The notes: generated from the letters alone by a model not told the origin. A DNA stretch of 64,000 bases from JACDHG01 sp963811585 (GCA_963811585.1 CAWERR010000002.1:124001-188000); one strand, 5' to 3'; positions 52,218 through 62,000 are shown, counted from the stretch's first letter. Numbers and translations are program-made.

Positions 52218-54959
52218 ATGGGGAAATCCGGCCGCTTACACATGGATGCGTCGAGCACAGTGCTGCTCGGGGCGATCACTGCCACGTGGGCAGTTCTGCT
52301 GCTTGTGCTGCAACGAGGTGGCAACGACGACATTGCCCAGTTGCTGTCGAACGTCGGCCTCATCGCCGTCGCGTTCGCCGCAGGAGCGGCAGCTCTCGTC
52401 CGTGCCAAGCGCGTCAACTCAGGGAGACGGTTCTGGGCACTCCTGGGCGCAGCCTCGCTCTCGTGGTCGGCAGGCCAGGCTGTGTGGACGTGGTACGAGT
52501 CCGTCCTCGGCCGTGAAGTTCCGTTCCCCTCTCTCGCTGACATCGGTTACCTGGCCATGCCGCCGTTGGCGGCCGCTGCTCTTCTCTCTCTCCCCCTGGC
52601 GGCGTCGACGCTGACTGGCAAGGTGCGAACCCTGCTCGACGGCTTGATGATCGCGGCCTCCCTGCTGCTGATCAGCTGGGTGATCGTCTTGGGTCCTGTC
52701 GTTCAGGCCGGTGCAGACAACAGGCTTACGCAGGTGATCTCCCTTGCCTATCCGGTGGGCGACATCGTCGTCATCACGATCGTTGTCTACACCTGGCTGA
52801 GGGCTCGCCAGTCGGGCGCCAAACTGCCAGCCTCCCTACGGCTGGTGGGGACGGGACTGGTGGCTTTCGCCATCGCCGACTCCGGATTCGTTTATCTCAC
52901 CACCTCGGGCGGCTACAGCTCAGGCAGCATGATCGACATCGGCTGGTTCGTCGGCTTCGCTCTCATGTTGAAGGCGGCGTTGGCTCAAGTAGACCAAGGC
53001 CTTGAAGACCTCGATGATGCGGGCCTGGTCGGACAGTTCAACCCGTTCCTGCCATACCTTGCTGTCACTGCGGCGTTGGTCACGTCGATCATCGAGATCG
53101 CGGCCAGCGGTCATAGCGACAGTTTCGTGTCCTGGGACCGCTCCGCCTTGATGGCATTCCTAGTGGCTCGACAGGTAATCACACTGCGCGAGAACTGGGC
53201 TCTCACCCGCCACCTAGAGCATCGGGTGGAAACCAGGACCACTGAGCTCGCGTCCAGCAGGCAGCGGTTCGCCGCGTTGGCCCAGCACAGCTCAGACGTG
53301 GTCACAGTGGTCGACTCGAACGGCCTCATCACCTATCAAAGCCAGTCGTGTCAGCGAGTGTTGAACCGCACGGCCGCGTCGATGACTGGGCGACCGGTCT
53401 GGGACTTCATGAACGATGACGAAGCAGCCCCCCTCCGAGAGGCGATCAGCTCGGCCTCCAAGGAGCCCCTGGGAATGCGGACAGTCCAGAACGTCTGGCG
53501 CCGCAAAGATGAGAGTCAGTGCTTCCTTGAGGTGACGGTCACCAACCTGCTGGACAACGCAGACGTGGCCGGCCTTGTCCTCAACAGTCGAGATGTCACA
53601 GACCGAACCGTCCTCGAGGGACAGTTGCTGCACCAGGCCTTCCACGACTCCTTGACGACGCTGTCCAACCGAGCCTTGTTCAAGGACAGGCTCGAGCATG
53701 CGATGGCTCGTCGACACCTGCAGCCATCGTCGTTGGCAGTCCTGTTCCTCGACCTCGACAGCTTCAAGGAGATCAACGACACCCTGGGTCACAGCAGCGG
53801 GGATCAACTCTTGCAGCAGGTAGCCCAGCGACTGACAGCGCAGTCGCGGCCCAGTGACACCGTGGCGAGATTCGGTGGCGATGAATTCGCCATTCTCGTC
53901 GAGGACCTGGCTGACCCCGAGTACACGACCAACCTGGCCAAGCGGGTCAACGCAGTCTTGCGGGAGCCGTACCAGCTTGGGGCCACTCAGGTCCGTGTCA
54001 GCGCCAGTGTCGGAATTGCTCACTACGGCGCACATGCCACCGACGCCGAGCAACTGCTCCGCAACGCGGACCTTGCGATGTACCAAGCCAAGGCGGCGAT
54101 GCCGGGCGGTTTCGCGCTCTACGACCCCAGCATGCATGCGGGGCTGGTCGAGCGGGTTCGGCTGGAGGCAGCTTTGCGTGTCGCCCTCGAGAACGACGAG
54201 TTGGCCGTGCACTACCAGCCGCTCATGGATCTGCGCACCGGCCAGGCCACCGGTGTCGAGGCTCTTGCCCGATGGAAGCACCCAGAGTTAGGCGAAATCC
54301 AACCTGACGAGTTCATCCCGCTGGCCGAGTCCACCGGTCTCATCCAGCACTTGGGCGAGTGGATCCTCCGGGAGTCTTGCCGACAGGTCATGCACTGGCG
54401 GACTGAGACTCCTGAGCTCAGCGAGCTGAAGGTGAGCGTCAACGTGTCGGCTCGTCAGTTGTTCGATGGCGACATGGCGGCGACAGTCACGGATGTCCTC
54501 GACCAGACCGGCCTCCCCCCGTCCTGCCTCACGCTGGAGATGACCGAAAGCGTGCTGATGGACGACTCCGGGGAGACGTTGTCGACACTACGAGCGATAC
54601 GGGCAATGGGCGTCCGGCTGGCGATCGACGACTTCGGCACCGGCTACTCCTCGCTGAGCTACCTGCACCAGTTCCCGGTTGACGTCCTCAAGATCGACCG
54701 CAGCTTCATCAAGCAGATGACCGACGGCGGGGATGCGTCACTCGTCAGCACCATCGTGCGACTCGGCCAGACCATGCACCTAGAGACTGTCGCGGAAGGT
54801 ATCGAGCGCCCCGACGAGATGCTGAAGCTCCGGCGGCAGGGGTGCACGACTGGCCAAGGCTTCTACTTCTCCCCAGCACTCCCCGCTGCAGAACTGCGCG
54901 CCCATCTACTGGAGCGGTCTCAGATGACCGTTCTGCGTGGCGCACGAGCAACCGCCTGA
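52218..54959 (+). CDS. membrane-bound PAS-GGDEF-EAL cyclic-di-GMP protein
   Basis: Protein of 913 residues. About 300 N-terminal residues form eight or so helices (a MASE-like sensor). A PAS domain follows (FAALAQHSSDVVTVVDSNGL), then GGDEF at residues 553-557, and EAL at 681-683 in VEALARWKHP. The phosphodiesterase residues DDFGTGYSSLSYL are also intact, so both synthesis and breakdown of cyclic-di-GMP are possible. A short coiled linker (NWALTRHLEHRVETR) joins membrane and PAS parts. It lies 42 bases before the decarboxylase gene. Confidence 0.92.
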   Translation: MGKSGRLHMDASSTVLLGAITATWAVLLLVLQRGGNDDIAQLLSNVGLIAVAFAAGAAALVRAKRVNSGRRFWALLGAASLSWSAGQAVWTWYESVLGREVPFPSLADIGYLAMPPLAAAALLSLPLAASTLTGKVRTLLDGLMIAASLLLISWVIVLGPVVQAGADNRLTQVISLAYPVGDIVVITIVVYTWLRARQSGAKLPASLRLVGTGLVAFAIADSGFVYLTTSGGYSSGSMIDIGWFVGFALMLKAALAQVDQGLEDLDDAGLVGQFNPFLPYLAVTAALVTSIIEIAASGHSDSFVSWDRSALMAFLVARQVITLRENWALTRHLEHRVETRTTELASSRQRFAALAQHSSDVVTVVDSNGLITYQSQSCQRVLNRTAASMTGRPVWDFMNDDEAAPLREAISSASKEPLGMRTVQNVWRRKDESQCFLEVTVTNLLDNADVAGLVLNSRDVTDRTVLEGQLLHQAFHDSLTTLSNRALFKDRLEHAMARRHLQPSSLAVLFLDLDSFKEINDTLGHSSGDQLLQQVAQRLTAQSRPSDTVARFGGDEFAILVEDLADPEYTTNLAKRVNAVLREPYQLGATQVRVSASVGIAHYGAHATDAEQLLRNADLAMYQAKAAMPGGFALYDPSMHAGLVERVRLEAALRVALENDELAVHYQPLMDLRTGQATGVEALARWKHPELGEIQPDEFIPLAESTGLIQHLGEWILRESCRQVMHWRTETPELSELKVSVNVSARQLFDGDMAATVTDVLDQTGLPPSCLTLEMTESVLMDDSGETLSTLRAIRAMGVRLAIDDFGTGYSSLSYLHQFPVDVLKIDRSFIKQMTDGGDASLVSTIVRLGQTMHLETVAEGIERPDEMLKLRRQGCTTGQGFYFSPALPAAELRAHLLERSQMTVLRGARATA

Positions 54960-55001
54960 GTTCACCCGACCTGAGATCTACCAATTCAAGGAGCACCAAG
55001 A

Positions 55002-56192
55002 ATGACCATGACGATGCGTGACCTCAGCGCGGCGGTCCGCTTGCCAGGTCACTGGCCCACGAGCCTCAGACCGTCAAGCCTCAACAAGCTTGAGGCTGCG
55101 ACGCCCTTCCTTGCCTGCGACCTGACACTCTTTGCCGAGCGCATTCGTCGATTCCGCGAGGCAATGCCGGACGTCCACCCCTTCTACGCAATCAAATGCA
55201 ACTCCGTGCCTGAGCTGCTGACTACGGCCCGCGACGTCGGAATCAGCTTTGAGGTGGCCTCCTTGGGCGAGCTGCGGATGCTTCAAGAGCAGGGCATCAA
55301 CCCCGCCGACGTGCTGTACAGCAACACGGTCAAGCCTGCCGAGCACGTGCGAGCGGCCGCCGCCGCTGGTCTATGGCGGTTCGCCTTCGACTCCGAAGGC
55401 GAGCTGCACAAGATCGCCAGGAACGCACCCGGGTCGGCGGTCTTCGTGAGGGTACGGGTCGACGACAGCAGCAGCGTGTTCCCTTTGTCCCGCAAGTTCG
55501 GGGCCGAGTTCCACGACGCACGTGCGCTGATGCACTTGGCTCAGGACTTGGGCCTCCGACCGTATGGAGTCAACTTCCACGTCGGCTCACAATGCACGAC
55601 GACCACTTCGTACGTCCGGGCGATCGCCTCTGCCGGAGGCCTGATGCGCCAGCTCGCCGCGGACGGCATCCAGCTGGAGATGCTCGACATTGGAGGCGGA
55701 TTCCCCGCCCGCTACGTGGATCGTGTCCCGACGATCGAGCAGATCGGGCGGGCAGTTACCTCCGCACTGGAGGACTACCTGCCCTATCAGCCGGCCTTGA
55801 TCGCTGCCGAGCCTGGCCGGCACCTCGTGGCAGAGACGGCTGTGATGGCGGCGACCGTCCTCGGCCGTGAGGAGCGCGCGGGCGAAGAGTGGCTGTACCT
55901 GGATGTGGGCGCCTACAACGGATTGATGGAGACGCTTCAGACGGTCGGCCAATGGCGCTTCCCGATCTGGTCGTCGCGCTCAGACCATGGCGACGTAGAG
56001 CAAATCCCCTTCACGATCACCGGCCCGACCTGCGACAGCGCGGACACGATGTTCTTCGGGACGGCGCTCCCAGTGACGATGGCAGAGGGCGACCGCATCT
56101 ACATCGCGTCCGCAGGTGCATACACGTTGAGCTATGCGTCCAACTTCAATGGCTTCCCCCCTCCGCAACCGATCGTGATTGGTCGTGCCTGA
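55002..56192 (+). CDS. PLP-dependent ornithine/diamino acid decarboxylase (fold III)
   Basis: Protein of 396 residues. The PLP lysine is K65 in FYAIKCNS. HVGSQC, DIGGGFPARY and AAEPGRHLVAE bind cofactor phosphate, and the active-site Cys is C344 in GPTCDSAD. These are the hallmarks of eukaryotic-type ornithine decarboxylase, giving putrescine; lysine or arginine specificity is possible. AAGGAG lies seven bases before the ATG. An MFS gene overlaps its end, so export of the polyamine is a reasonable guess. Confidence 0.85.
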   Translation: MTMTMRDLSAAVRLPGHWPTSLRPSSLNKLEAATPFLACDLTLFAERIRRFREAMPDVHPFYAIKCNSVPELLTTARDVGISFEVASLGELRMLQEQGINPADVLYSNTVKPAEHVRAAAAAGLWRFAFDSEGELHKIARNAPGSAVFVRVRVDDSSSVFPLSRKFGAEFHDARALMHLAQDLGLRPYGVNFHVGSQCTTTTSYVRAIASAGGLMRQLAADGIQLEMLDIGGGFPARYVDRVPTIEQIGRAVTSALEDYLPYQPALIAAEPGRHLVAETAVMAATVLGREERAGEEWLYLDVGAYNGLMETLQTVGQWRFPIWSSRSDHGDVEQIPFTITGPTCDSADTMFFGTALPVTMAEGDRIYIASAGAYTLSYASNFNGFPPPQPIVIGRA

Positions 56193-57501
56193 GGGGGTCC
56201 GCAGCCGGGTGGAGGAACGCGCAAGGCGACGACTACACCGGCTGATGATCGCTGGCTGGGTCGACTCGATTTGCCTTTCCTTCGCCTGGACGCTGCTACT
56301 CCTCGAGATCGTCGAGCGGCATGGGCTGCGGGGTGCAGGTGTGGCCGGAGCCGCCATGCTGATCGGAATAGCTCTCTCGGCGCCCGTGGCGAGTCACTTG
56401 GCGCAGCTGCTAGGCGGATGCGGCCTGTTGCGCACCGCTGCCGGCGCAGAGTCGCTGCTTCGAGTCGGTGTGTTTGCGCTGCTCGTCTTCAACACCGGCA
56501 TGTGGTCGCTCGTGCTGTGTATCGCCGTCATGAACATCACAGCATGGACGGGCTATGCCGGGATGCGTGCAGAGGTTGCCGCGGTGGCACCCGGACCCAA
56601 GGCGCTCACGATGTACGGGACCGGAGTTGCTGCCGTCGAGGCACTGGGTGCGGCGGCAGCGGCGTTCGTACCGGCACGAGTCATCCAGAGCCCGTCTCTC
56701 ACCGTTGTCTGCATCGTCGCGATCTACGTTGCTGCCCTCGTGCCGACTGTCGTGGTTGCCGGCGGCTCGAGGATCGGGCCAGCGCGTGCCATAACGCGAG
56801 ACAAGCCTCGCACCGTGCGCCCGTCGTTGCCCCTGACTGCCGGAGTGCTCTTGATGGGCATCGCGTCCGGACCGACGCTGCTGGCGGTCGCTCTGGCCGC
56901 CGAGTGGCACGGTCGGTCTGCTGTGCCAGCTGTCGCACTGGCCTTCGCGGTCGGCTCACTGTCCGCGCCCTTCGTTTGCGGACGGGTTGTCCGACGGATG
57001 GGCAACGGACCGACCGCCTGGCTCGTCTGTGCGGTGGGCATGCTCGTCCTTTGGCCGCTGGCTCCGCTCTACGCAGCCGCGCTCTGCGCTGCCCAGTTGC
57101 TCTCCGGGTTGTTCATGACCACGTTGGAAGGGCTGTTGGACGCAAAGGCGGCTGCCGAGGCTCGGAGATCGGTCACGGGCGCGTTGGCTCGGGCAACAGC
57201 TGGGAGAGCCTTGGGTTCGGCAGCGGGCGTCGCTGCGCTGCCAGTCGCGATAGTCACCTTTGGCTTTTCCGTCGTCGTCGGCGGAGCGCTCACCGTGCTG
57301 ACGGGCGGGGCGATGTCTGCAAAGAGTTGGTCCCAACGCCAAGCCGGCCGCACCGTTAGTGAGTCGACTCCGCACACCGCGCTGGTTCGGTCACCCGGAC
57401 GCCACAAACTCGTTCTCCACAACGGATTTCGAGCAGACCCTCGTCGGCGAATGCCGAGGTTGACGGCACAAGGCCATCGACAACCGACAGACGCCGCGTG
57501 A
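56185..57501 (+). CDS. MFS-type transporter
   Basis: Protein of 438 residues with about ten to twelve hydrophobic helices (FAWTLLLLEIVERHG, AAMLIGIALSAPVA, LLRVGVFALLVFNTG, GVLLMGIASGPTLLAVAL, AWLVCAVGMLVLWPLAPLYAAAL) and a basic C-terminal tail of about 60 residues. It resembles efflux-type MFS proteins, but the motif A signature is weak. It overlaps the decarboxylase stop, so polyamine or amino-acid export is inferred. Start taken as the GTG at 56185; a TTG at 56179 is also possible. Confidence 0.75.
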   Translation: MPEGVRSRVEERARRRLHRLMIAGWVDSICLSFAWTLLLLEIVERHGLRGAGVAGAAMLIGIALSAPVASHLAQLLGGCGLLRTAAGAESLLRVGVFALLVFNTGMWSLVLCIAVMNITAWTGYAGMRAEVAAVAPGPKALTMYGTGVAAVEALGAAAAAFVPARVIQSPSLTVVCIVAIYVAALVPTVVVAGGSRIGPARAITRDKPRTVRPSLPLTAGVLLMGIASGPTLLAVALAAEWHGRSAVPAVALAFAVGSLSAPFVCGRVVRRMGNGPTAWLVCAVGMLVLWPLAPLYAAALCAAQLLSGLFMTTLEGLLDAKAAAEARRSVTGALARATAGRALGSAAGVAALPVAIVTFGFSVVVGGALTVLTGGAMSAKSWSQRQAGRTVSESTPHTALVRSPGRHKLVLHNGFRADPRRRMPRLTAQGHRQPTDAA

Positions 57502-57517
57502 CCAGCCCGACAACACA

Positions 57518-57561
57518 GTGATCGAGCCTGTCGAGGTCACCCGGTCTCGACAAGCTCGACC
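57518..57561. repeat. REP-like palindrome
   Basis: GTGATCGAGCCTGTCGAGGTCAC and GGTCTCGACAAGCTCGACC are inverted arms separated by two bases. It lies just after the MFS stop and would form a strong hairpin in the transcript. Confidence 0.75.
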
Positions 57562-57636
57562 AGCGGCGGGCAACGTTCAGCTGCGGCCGTGGCTCCGGGG
57601 TAGTGTCTGCGCTGGGCTAAGCGGAGGGAGCACGTC

Positions 57637-58833
57637 GTGCGCGTCTGGAGGCGGGCCAAAAACATCACTCGGCGTGCGATGTCCGGAGGCCGGCGCGATG
57701 TCATAGACGCTGGCCGTCTGATGCGAGACACGGTCTCGCGGGACGGCGCCGAGAGGCAGCTCGTCGTGCAGGTCCTGAAGTCAGTCGTCGCCGCGGTCAC
57801 GGCGTGGCTGGTTGCGGTGCACGTGGTAGGCGTAGAACAACCGTTCGTCGCTCCCATGATCGCTTTACTCATGGTGCAGCCGACCATCGTGCAGTCCCTC
57901 GTCAAAGGCAGCCAGCAAGTGATCGCCGTCATCGCTGGCATGCTGATCGCTCTTGCCGTGTTTCAGCTGATCGAGACCGTCGCCATTGCCTTGGCTGTCG
58001 CACTGCTCATCACCACGGCCTTGGGCGCGTGGCGACGGCTTGGTGACCAGGGGATCTACGCACCGGTCGTGGCCCTGACGATGATCAGCCTGCACAGTGT
58101 CGGTGAAACGTACTTCCTGCGACGCCTGGCTGAGACTGCGGTGGGCGTCCTTGTGGGCGCAGCGGTCAACTTAGCCGTGAAACCGCCGCACTACCTCGGC
58201 TCGGCGCGCGCCTCGGCTACTACCTGCATCGACGAAGTGACAAGTGTGCTCCGCGACGTCGCGCAGGGCATCCGATCCGGCTGGGACCTTGATGACGCGC
58301 GCGGCTGGGCAGCACGCGCTGACCGGCTCGAGGCGCAGGTGGGGCAATGTCTCGAGGATCTTGGCTGGGCAAGACAAAGCATCCGGCTGAACCCACGGCG
58401 CAGTCACGCCGAGACACGGACGCCGATCGCGACGTACCGGCCAGTGATTGCCGCCGTCGGTCGGATTGCTGAACCACTTGAGCATCTCGCCCGTACGCTC
58501 GCGATCCGCGCGGAAGACGACAAGCAGGGCTCGCCGCATGACACGACTTTCCTTGCTGATTGTGCTGCGCTGCTCGACGACATCGCCGAGGCTGTCGCCG
58601 ACTGGGCCAACGCGGAGACCCCGATCAGGGCACCCTCGCACACGCAGGAGTACGAACAGCACGTCACTACGCATGGACAACAGCGGCTGGGTGAGCTGGC
58701 CGACCGTATCCGTCACCTGCCGCGGGAGCAGGTGGCGTGCGCCGGCGCAATACTGATCGCCATCGAGCAGATCCTCGACGCGTTGCGGCGGCACGAGGAC
58801 CAACGCATCGGGGCCACTACGAGCCCAGCCTGA
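57637..58833 (+). CDS. FUSC/aromatic acid exporter-like membrane protein
   Basis: Protein of 398 residues. Hydrophobic helices from about residue 48 to 185 include VVAAVTAWLVAVHVVGVEQPFVAPMIALL, VIAVIAGMLIALAVFQ and RRLAETAVGVLVGAAVNL, the membrane half of FUSC/ArAE proteins. The rest is a soluble helical domain. Such proteins export aromatic acids or similar compounds. The GTG start has GGAGGGAG upstream. It is the first gene after a REP-like element. Confidence 0.78.
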   Translation: MRVWRRAKNITRRAMSGGRRDVIDAGRLMRDTVSRDGAERQLVVQVLKSVVAAVTAWLVAVHVVGVEQPFVAPMIALLMVQPTIVQSLVKGSQQVIAVIAGMLIALAVFQLIETVAIALAVALLITTALGAWRRLGDQGIYAPVVALTMISLHSVGETYFLRRLAETAVGVLVGAAVNLAVKPPHYLGSARASATTCIDEVTSVLRDVAQGIRSGWDLDDARGWAARADRLEAQVGQCLEDLGWARQSIRLNPRRSHAETRTPIATYRPVIAAVGRIAEPLEHLARTLAIRAEDDKQGSPHDTTFLADCAALLDDIAEAVADWANAETPIRAPSHTQEYEQHVTTHGQQRLGELADRIRHLPREQVACAGAILIAIEQILDALRRHEDQRIGATTSPA

Positions 58834-58903
58834 CAGAAACCGTCCCCACGTCGCCCATTCCGGAAGTTCCGCAGGTCAGTGATACTTGTGCGGGGAGGTG
58901 GCT

Positions 58904-59656
58904 ATGAAACTTACCAGTGTTCCTAGCACCTGGGCGGCTTTGACGGGGGTGGCCGTCTGGGCAGTCTTGTCGGCATGCAGTGCTGGTCCCTCCGATTCTG
59001 AGGCGGACTCGGAAACGCTAGGCACTCAAACTCTCAACACGTCCGACCCTGAGACAGACACGGAAGGACCGGATCCGGACAACGGCGGCAACGGTGGGCC
59101 GGCCGTACAGCTTCCAGAGATTCCGATCGGCGGCTCGCCGGACCCGTCGTCCGACGACGCACATCCCTTCAACCAGTGCATCGACGTGAACTGGATCGTC
59201 GGCCAGGCCGACGCGGAGATTCCGGACGGCGTCGAAGTCGCATTGACCGGCTTCATCTTCAATCCAGAGGTCTTCACGGTCTCCGACGCCGGATGCAGTG
59301 GAGACAACCCGTCGTGTGTGGGTTACACCTTCGATACCGACAACCAGGTCTGCGACCTCGCAATCGAGCCGCTCGGCATACCGGCCGATGAGAGCCCAAC
59401 CTTGTCCGTCGCGGGCGCCGTCACGTGCGATGACGCTGCCGGCTCGACGTGTGCGACGTTCCTAGCCGCGGTCGAGACAGAGCAGGATGTGTCGATCGAT
59501 CTCAACTTCCCGGAGTTCGAGGAAACGACCACGGACGAGACCACCGACACCGATGAAACGACCGACGCGACCGAGAGCGAGACAACGGAGGGCGAGACGA
59601 CTGAGAGTGAGACGATCGACGGACTGACAACGCCTGACACCGGATCAGAGAGCTGA
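58904..59656 (+). CDS. secreted acidic lipoprotein-like protein
   Basis: Protein of 250 residues from the ATG at 58904 (GGGGAGG five bases upstream). The signal segment (AALTGVAVWAVLSAC) ends in a lipobox-like Cys. A linker rich in Asp, Gly and Pro leads to a domain with six Cys (NQCIDVNW, DAGCSGDNPSC, NQVCDLAI, AVTCDDAAGSTC) that may form disulfides. The tail is a low-complexity Thr/Glu/Asp repeat (TTTDETTDTDETTD). No family recognised. The membrane-protein gene follows four bases later, so the two may work together. Confidence 0.72.
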   Translation: MKLTSVPSTWAALTGVAVWAVLSACSAGPSDSEADSETLGTQTLNTSDPETDTEGPDPDNGGNGGPAVQLPEIPIGGSPDPSSDDAHPFNQCIDVNWIVGQADAEIPDGVEVALTGFIFNPEVFTVSDAGCSGDNPSCVGYTFDTDNQVCDLAIEPLGIPADESPTLSVAGAVTCDDAAGSTCATFLAAVETEQDVSIDLNFPEFEETTTDETTDTDETTDATESETTEGETTESETIDGLTTPDTGSES

Positions 59657-59660
59657 CGCG

Positions 59661-60557
59661 ATGGCGGACGAGAAACCCCTCGGCGCCCAGTTCGAGAAGT
59701 GGCTCAGCGTCGGCGGCAGCATCATCGCCCCGGCCACTCTGCTCAGCGCCCTCCTCTTCTACTTCGGGTATGTCTCGTCGAGGGCGCAGTACGACTACTT
59801 CGGGATCGACGTCGACACGATCGCCTTGAGCACGCAGGACTACATCATGCGCAGCCCGCAGCCGCTGCTCGTGCCGCTGCTCATCCTGACGCTTACCGGG
59901 GCGGCCATGCTGGCGATCCACACGCAGATTCGTCGCCGTTCGGCGCATCCAAACTTCCGCGGACACGTACGCCGAGCCATCGCCATCGGCATGGTCATCC
60001 TGGTGGTGGGGCTGGTGCTGCTCTTCATCTACCCGCTCCTCTCGGATTGGGACTACTACCCGCTCGTCACCCCGCTCGTCCTGGCAGTGGGAGGTGCGGT
60101 GACTGGCTACGGCCTGAGCACGCTCCGGTTCCTTGACAAGCAGGCTGGGCGGTCGCCGGCGAAGTCGGGCACTCCACCGCTCGGCATCGTCGTGATGGTG
60201 TGGGCGGCCGTCGGCTCGTGTCTGTTCTGGGCGACCGCCACCATCGCCCAATGGTCAGGCACCGGGCTCGCGCAGGATCAGGCCCGCCACCTCGACGAGC
60301 TGCCCAGCGTCATCGTCGACACCCAAGAACGGCTCTTCCTCCCGACGGAGATGGAGGTCACCGAGAAGGCGCTGCCGGTCGAGGACGGGCAAGCCTTCCG
60401 CTACCGGTACTGGGGGCTGCGACTGTTGATCTTCGGCGATGACCAGATGTTCCTCGTGCCCAACGTGTGGAACAGCCGCGACACCACGTTGGTGCTGCCA
60501 CTCGACGGCTCCACCCGGGTGCAGTTCCAGTTCCGCAACATCTCGCCCTCGGACTGA
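59661..60557 (+). CDS. membrane protein with C-terminal soluble domain
   Basis: Protein of 298 residues. It has five hydrophobic helices within the first about 210 residues, including IIAPATLLSALLFYFGYVSS, LLVPLLILTLTGAAMLAI and AIAIGMVILVVGLVLLFIYPLL. The loop YDYFGIDVDTIALSTQDYIMRS resembles a conserved stretch in other actinobacterial membrane proteins of unknown role. The last about 85 residues (LPSVIVDTQERLFLP onward) are soluble and beta-rich. It is probably co-transcribed with the lipoprotein gene before it. Confidence 0.7.
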   Translation: MADEKPLGAQFEKWLSVGGSIIAPATLLSALLFYFGYVSSRAQYDYFGIDVDTIALSTQDYIMRSPQPLLVPLLILTLTGAAMLAIHTQIRRRSAHPNFRGHVRRAIAIGMVILVVGLVLLFIYPLLSDWDYYPLVTPLVLAVGGAVTGYGLSTLRFLDKQAGRSPAKSGTPPLGIVVMVWAAVGSCLFWATATIAQWSGTGLAQDQARHLDELPSVIVDTQERLFLPTEMEVTEKALPVEDGQAFRYRYWGLRLLIFGDDQMFLVPNVWNSRDTTLVLPLDGSTRVQFQFRNISPSD

Positions 60558-60611
60558 GACGCCGGCTGGGTGAGCACCGCACGCTGACTGGAGGCAAGGC
60601 ACGATAGGTGC

Positions 60612-62000
60612 ATGCGCCACCACGACCTGATCATCATCGGCACGGGCTCGGGCAACAGCATCCCCGACGAACGGTTCGCGGATCTCGACATTGCGATCGT
60701 GGAGGAGTCCACCTTCGGCGGGACGTGCATCAACGTCGGCTGCATCCCGAGCAAGATGTTCGTGCACACGGCCGATGTCGCGGCAGCTGCCCGCAGCAGT
60801 GCAAGGTTCGGCGTCGATGCGCACGTCGACAAGGTCCGCTGGCCCGACATTCGCGACCGCATCTTCGGTCGCATCGACCCGCAGGCCGTGTCAGGTCGCC
60901 GTTACCGAGAGGACGGCGCAAACACCACGTTCTACGGTGAGCACGTCGAGTTCGTCGGGCCCAAGCGGCTTCGCCTCGCCTCTGGCGACGAGCTCACCGC
61001 TGACCAGATCGTTGTCGCTGCCGGCAGTCGCGCGGTGATCCCGGAGATCCCCGGGCTCGACGAGGTCGACCCTGCCCGGGTCCATACCAGTGACACGATC
61101 ATGCGGATCGCAGACGTGCCCGAGTCGCTGGTGATCGTCGGCGGCGGACTGATCGCGACCGAGATGGCACACGTGTTCTCGGCGCTTGGAGCCGCAGTCA
61201 CTCTGGTGGCCCGATCGGCATGCCTGCTGCGCACCGAGGACGCCGATGTGTCCGCGCGGTTCACGGAGCTCGCTGGTGAACGTTGGGACCTGCGTATGAT
61301 GCGCGTGCCAACCCGGGCCGAGCCAACACCGCACGGCCTCCGCATCCAGCTCGGTGACGCGCTAGGCCAAGCCGACCCGAGGCCTGCCGAGGGCGAGCTC
61401 GTGCTCATCGCCACCGGACGCAAGCCCAACGCCGACCGCCTGCGGGTCGAGGAGGGCGGCATCGTGACGTATGCCGACGGTCGCATCGTCGTCGACGGGT
61501 TCCAGCGCACGACGGCGCCCAGCGTCTACGCACTCGGCGACATCAGCAGCCCCGACCAGTACAAACACGTGGCCAACCACGAGGCCAAGATCGTCCAACA
61601 CAACCTGCTCAACCCCGATGACCCCGTCGAGGCTGACCATCGGTTCATCCCGCACGCCGTGTTCAGCAGCCCGCAGGTCGCGGCGGTAGGGAAGACCGAA
61701 AGTGAGCTCGTCGACAGCCAGACGCCGTACGTCACCTCGACCCAGCCATACGCCGATGTCGCCTACGGCTGGGCTCTCGAGGACACCACCGGCTTTGCCA
61801 AGGTGTTGGCCGAGCCGGAGACCGGGCTACTGCTCGGGGCGCACATCATCGGACCGCAAGCATCGACCCTCATCCAGCCGCTGATTCAGGCGATGACCTT
61901 CGGGTTGTCCGCGCGCGAGATGGCCGTCGGCCAGTACTGGATACACCCCGCCCTACCCGAAGTGGTCGAGAACGCCCTGCTCGGGCTTTCCCTCGACTAA
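60612..62000 (+). CDS. mtr: mycothione reductase
   Basis: Protein of 462 residues, a pyridine nucleotide-disulfide oxidoreductase. HHDLIIIGTGSGNS starts the FAD site, the redox pair is C39/C44 in GGTCINVGCIPSK, VIVGGGLIATEMAHVF binds NADPH, and HPALPEVVENAL holds the catalytic His-Glu at the C-terminus. The GSGNS start and overall sequence match mycothione reductases rather than lipoamide dehydrogenases. It keeps mycothiol, the actinobacterial thiol, reduced. It stands alone. Confidence 0.9.
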   Translation: MRHHDLIIIGTGSGNSIPDERFADLDIAIVEESTFGGTCINVGCIPSKMFVHTADVAAAARSSARFGVDAHVDKVRWPDIRDRIFGRIDPQAVSGRRYREDGANTTFYGEHVEFVGPKRLRLASGDELTADQIVVAAGSRAVIPEIPGLDEVDPARVHTSDTIMRIADVPESLVIVGGGLIATEMAHVFSALGAAVTLVARSACLLRTEDADVSARFTELAGERWDLRMMRVPTRAEPTPHGLRIQLGDALGQADPRPAEGELVLIATGRKPNADRLRVEEGGIVTYADGRIVVDGFQRTTAPSVYALGDISSPDQYKHVANHEAKIVQHNLLNPDDPVEADHRFIPHAVFSSPQVAAVGKTESELVDSQTPYVTSTQPYADVAYGWALEDTTGFAKVLAEPETGLLLGAHIIGPQASTLIQPLIQAMTFGLSAREMAVGQYWIHPALPEVVENALLGLSLD

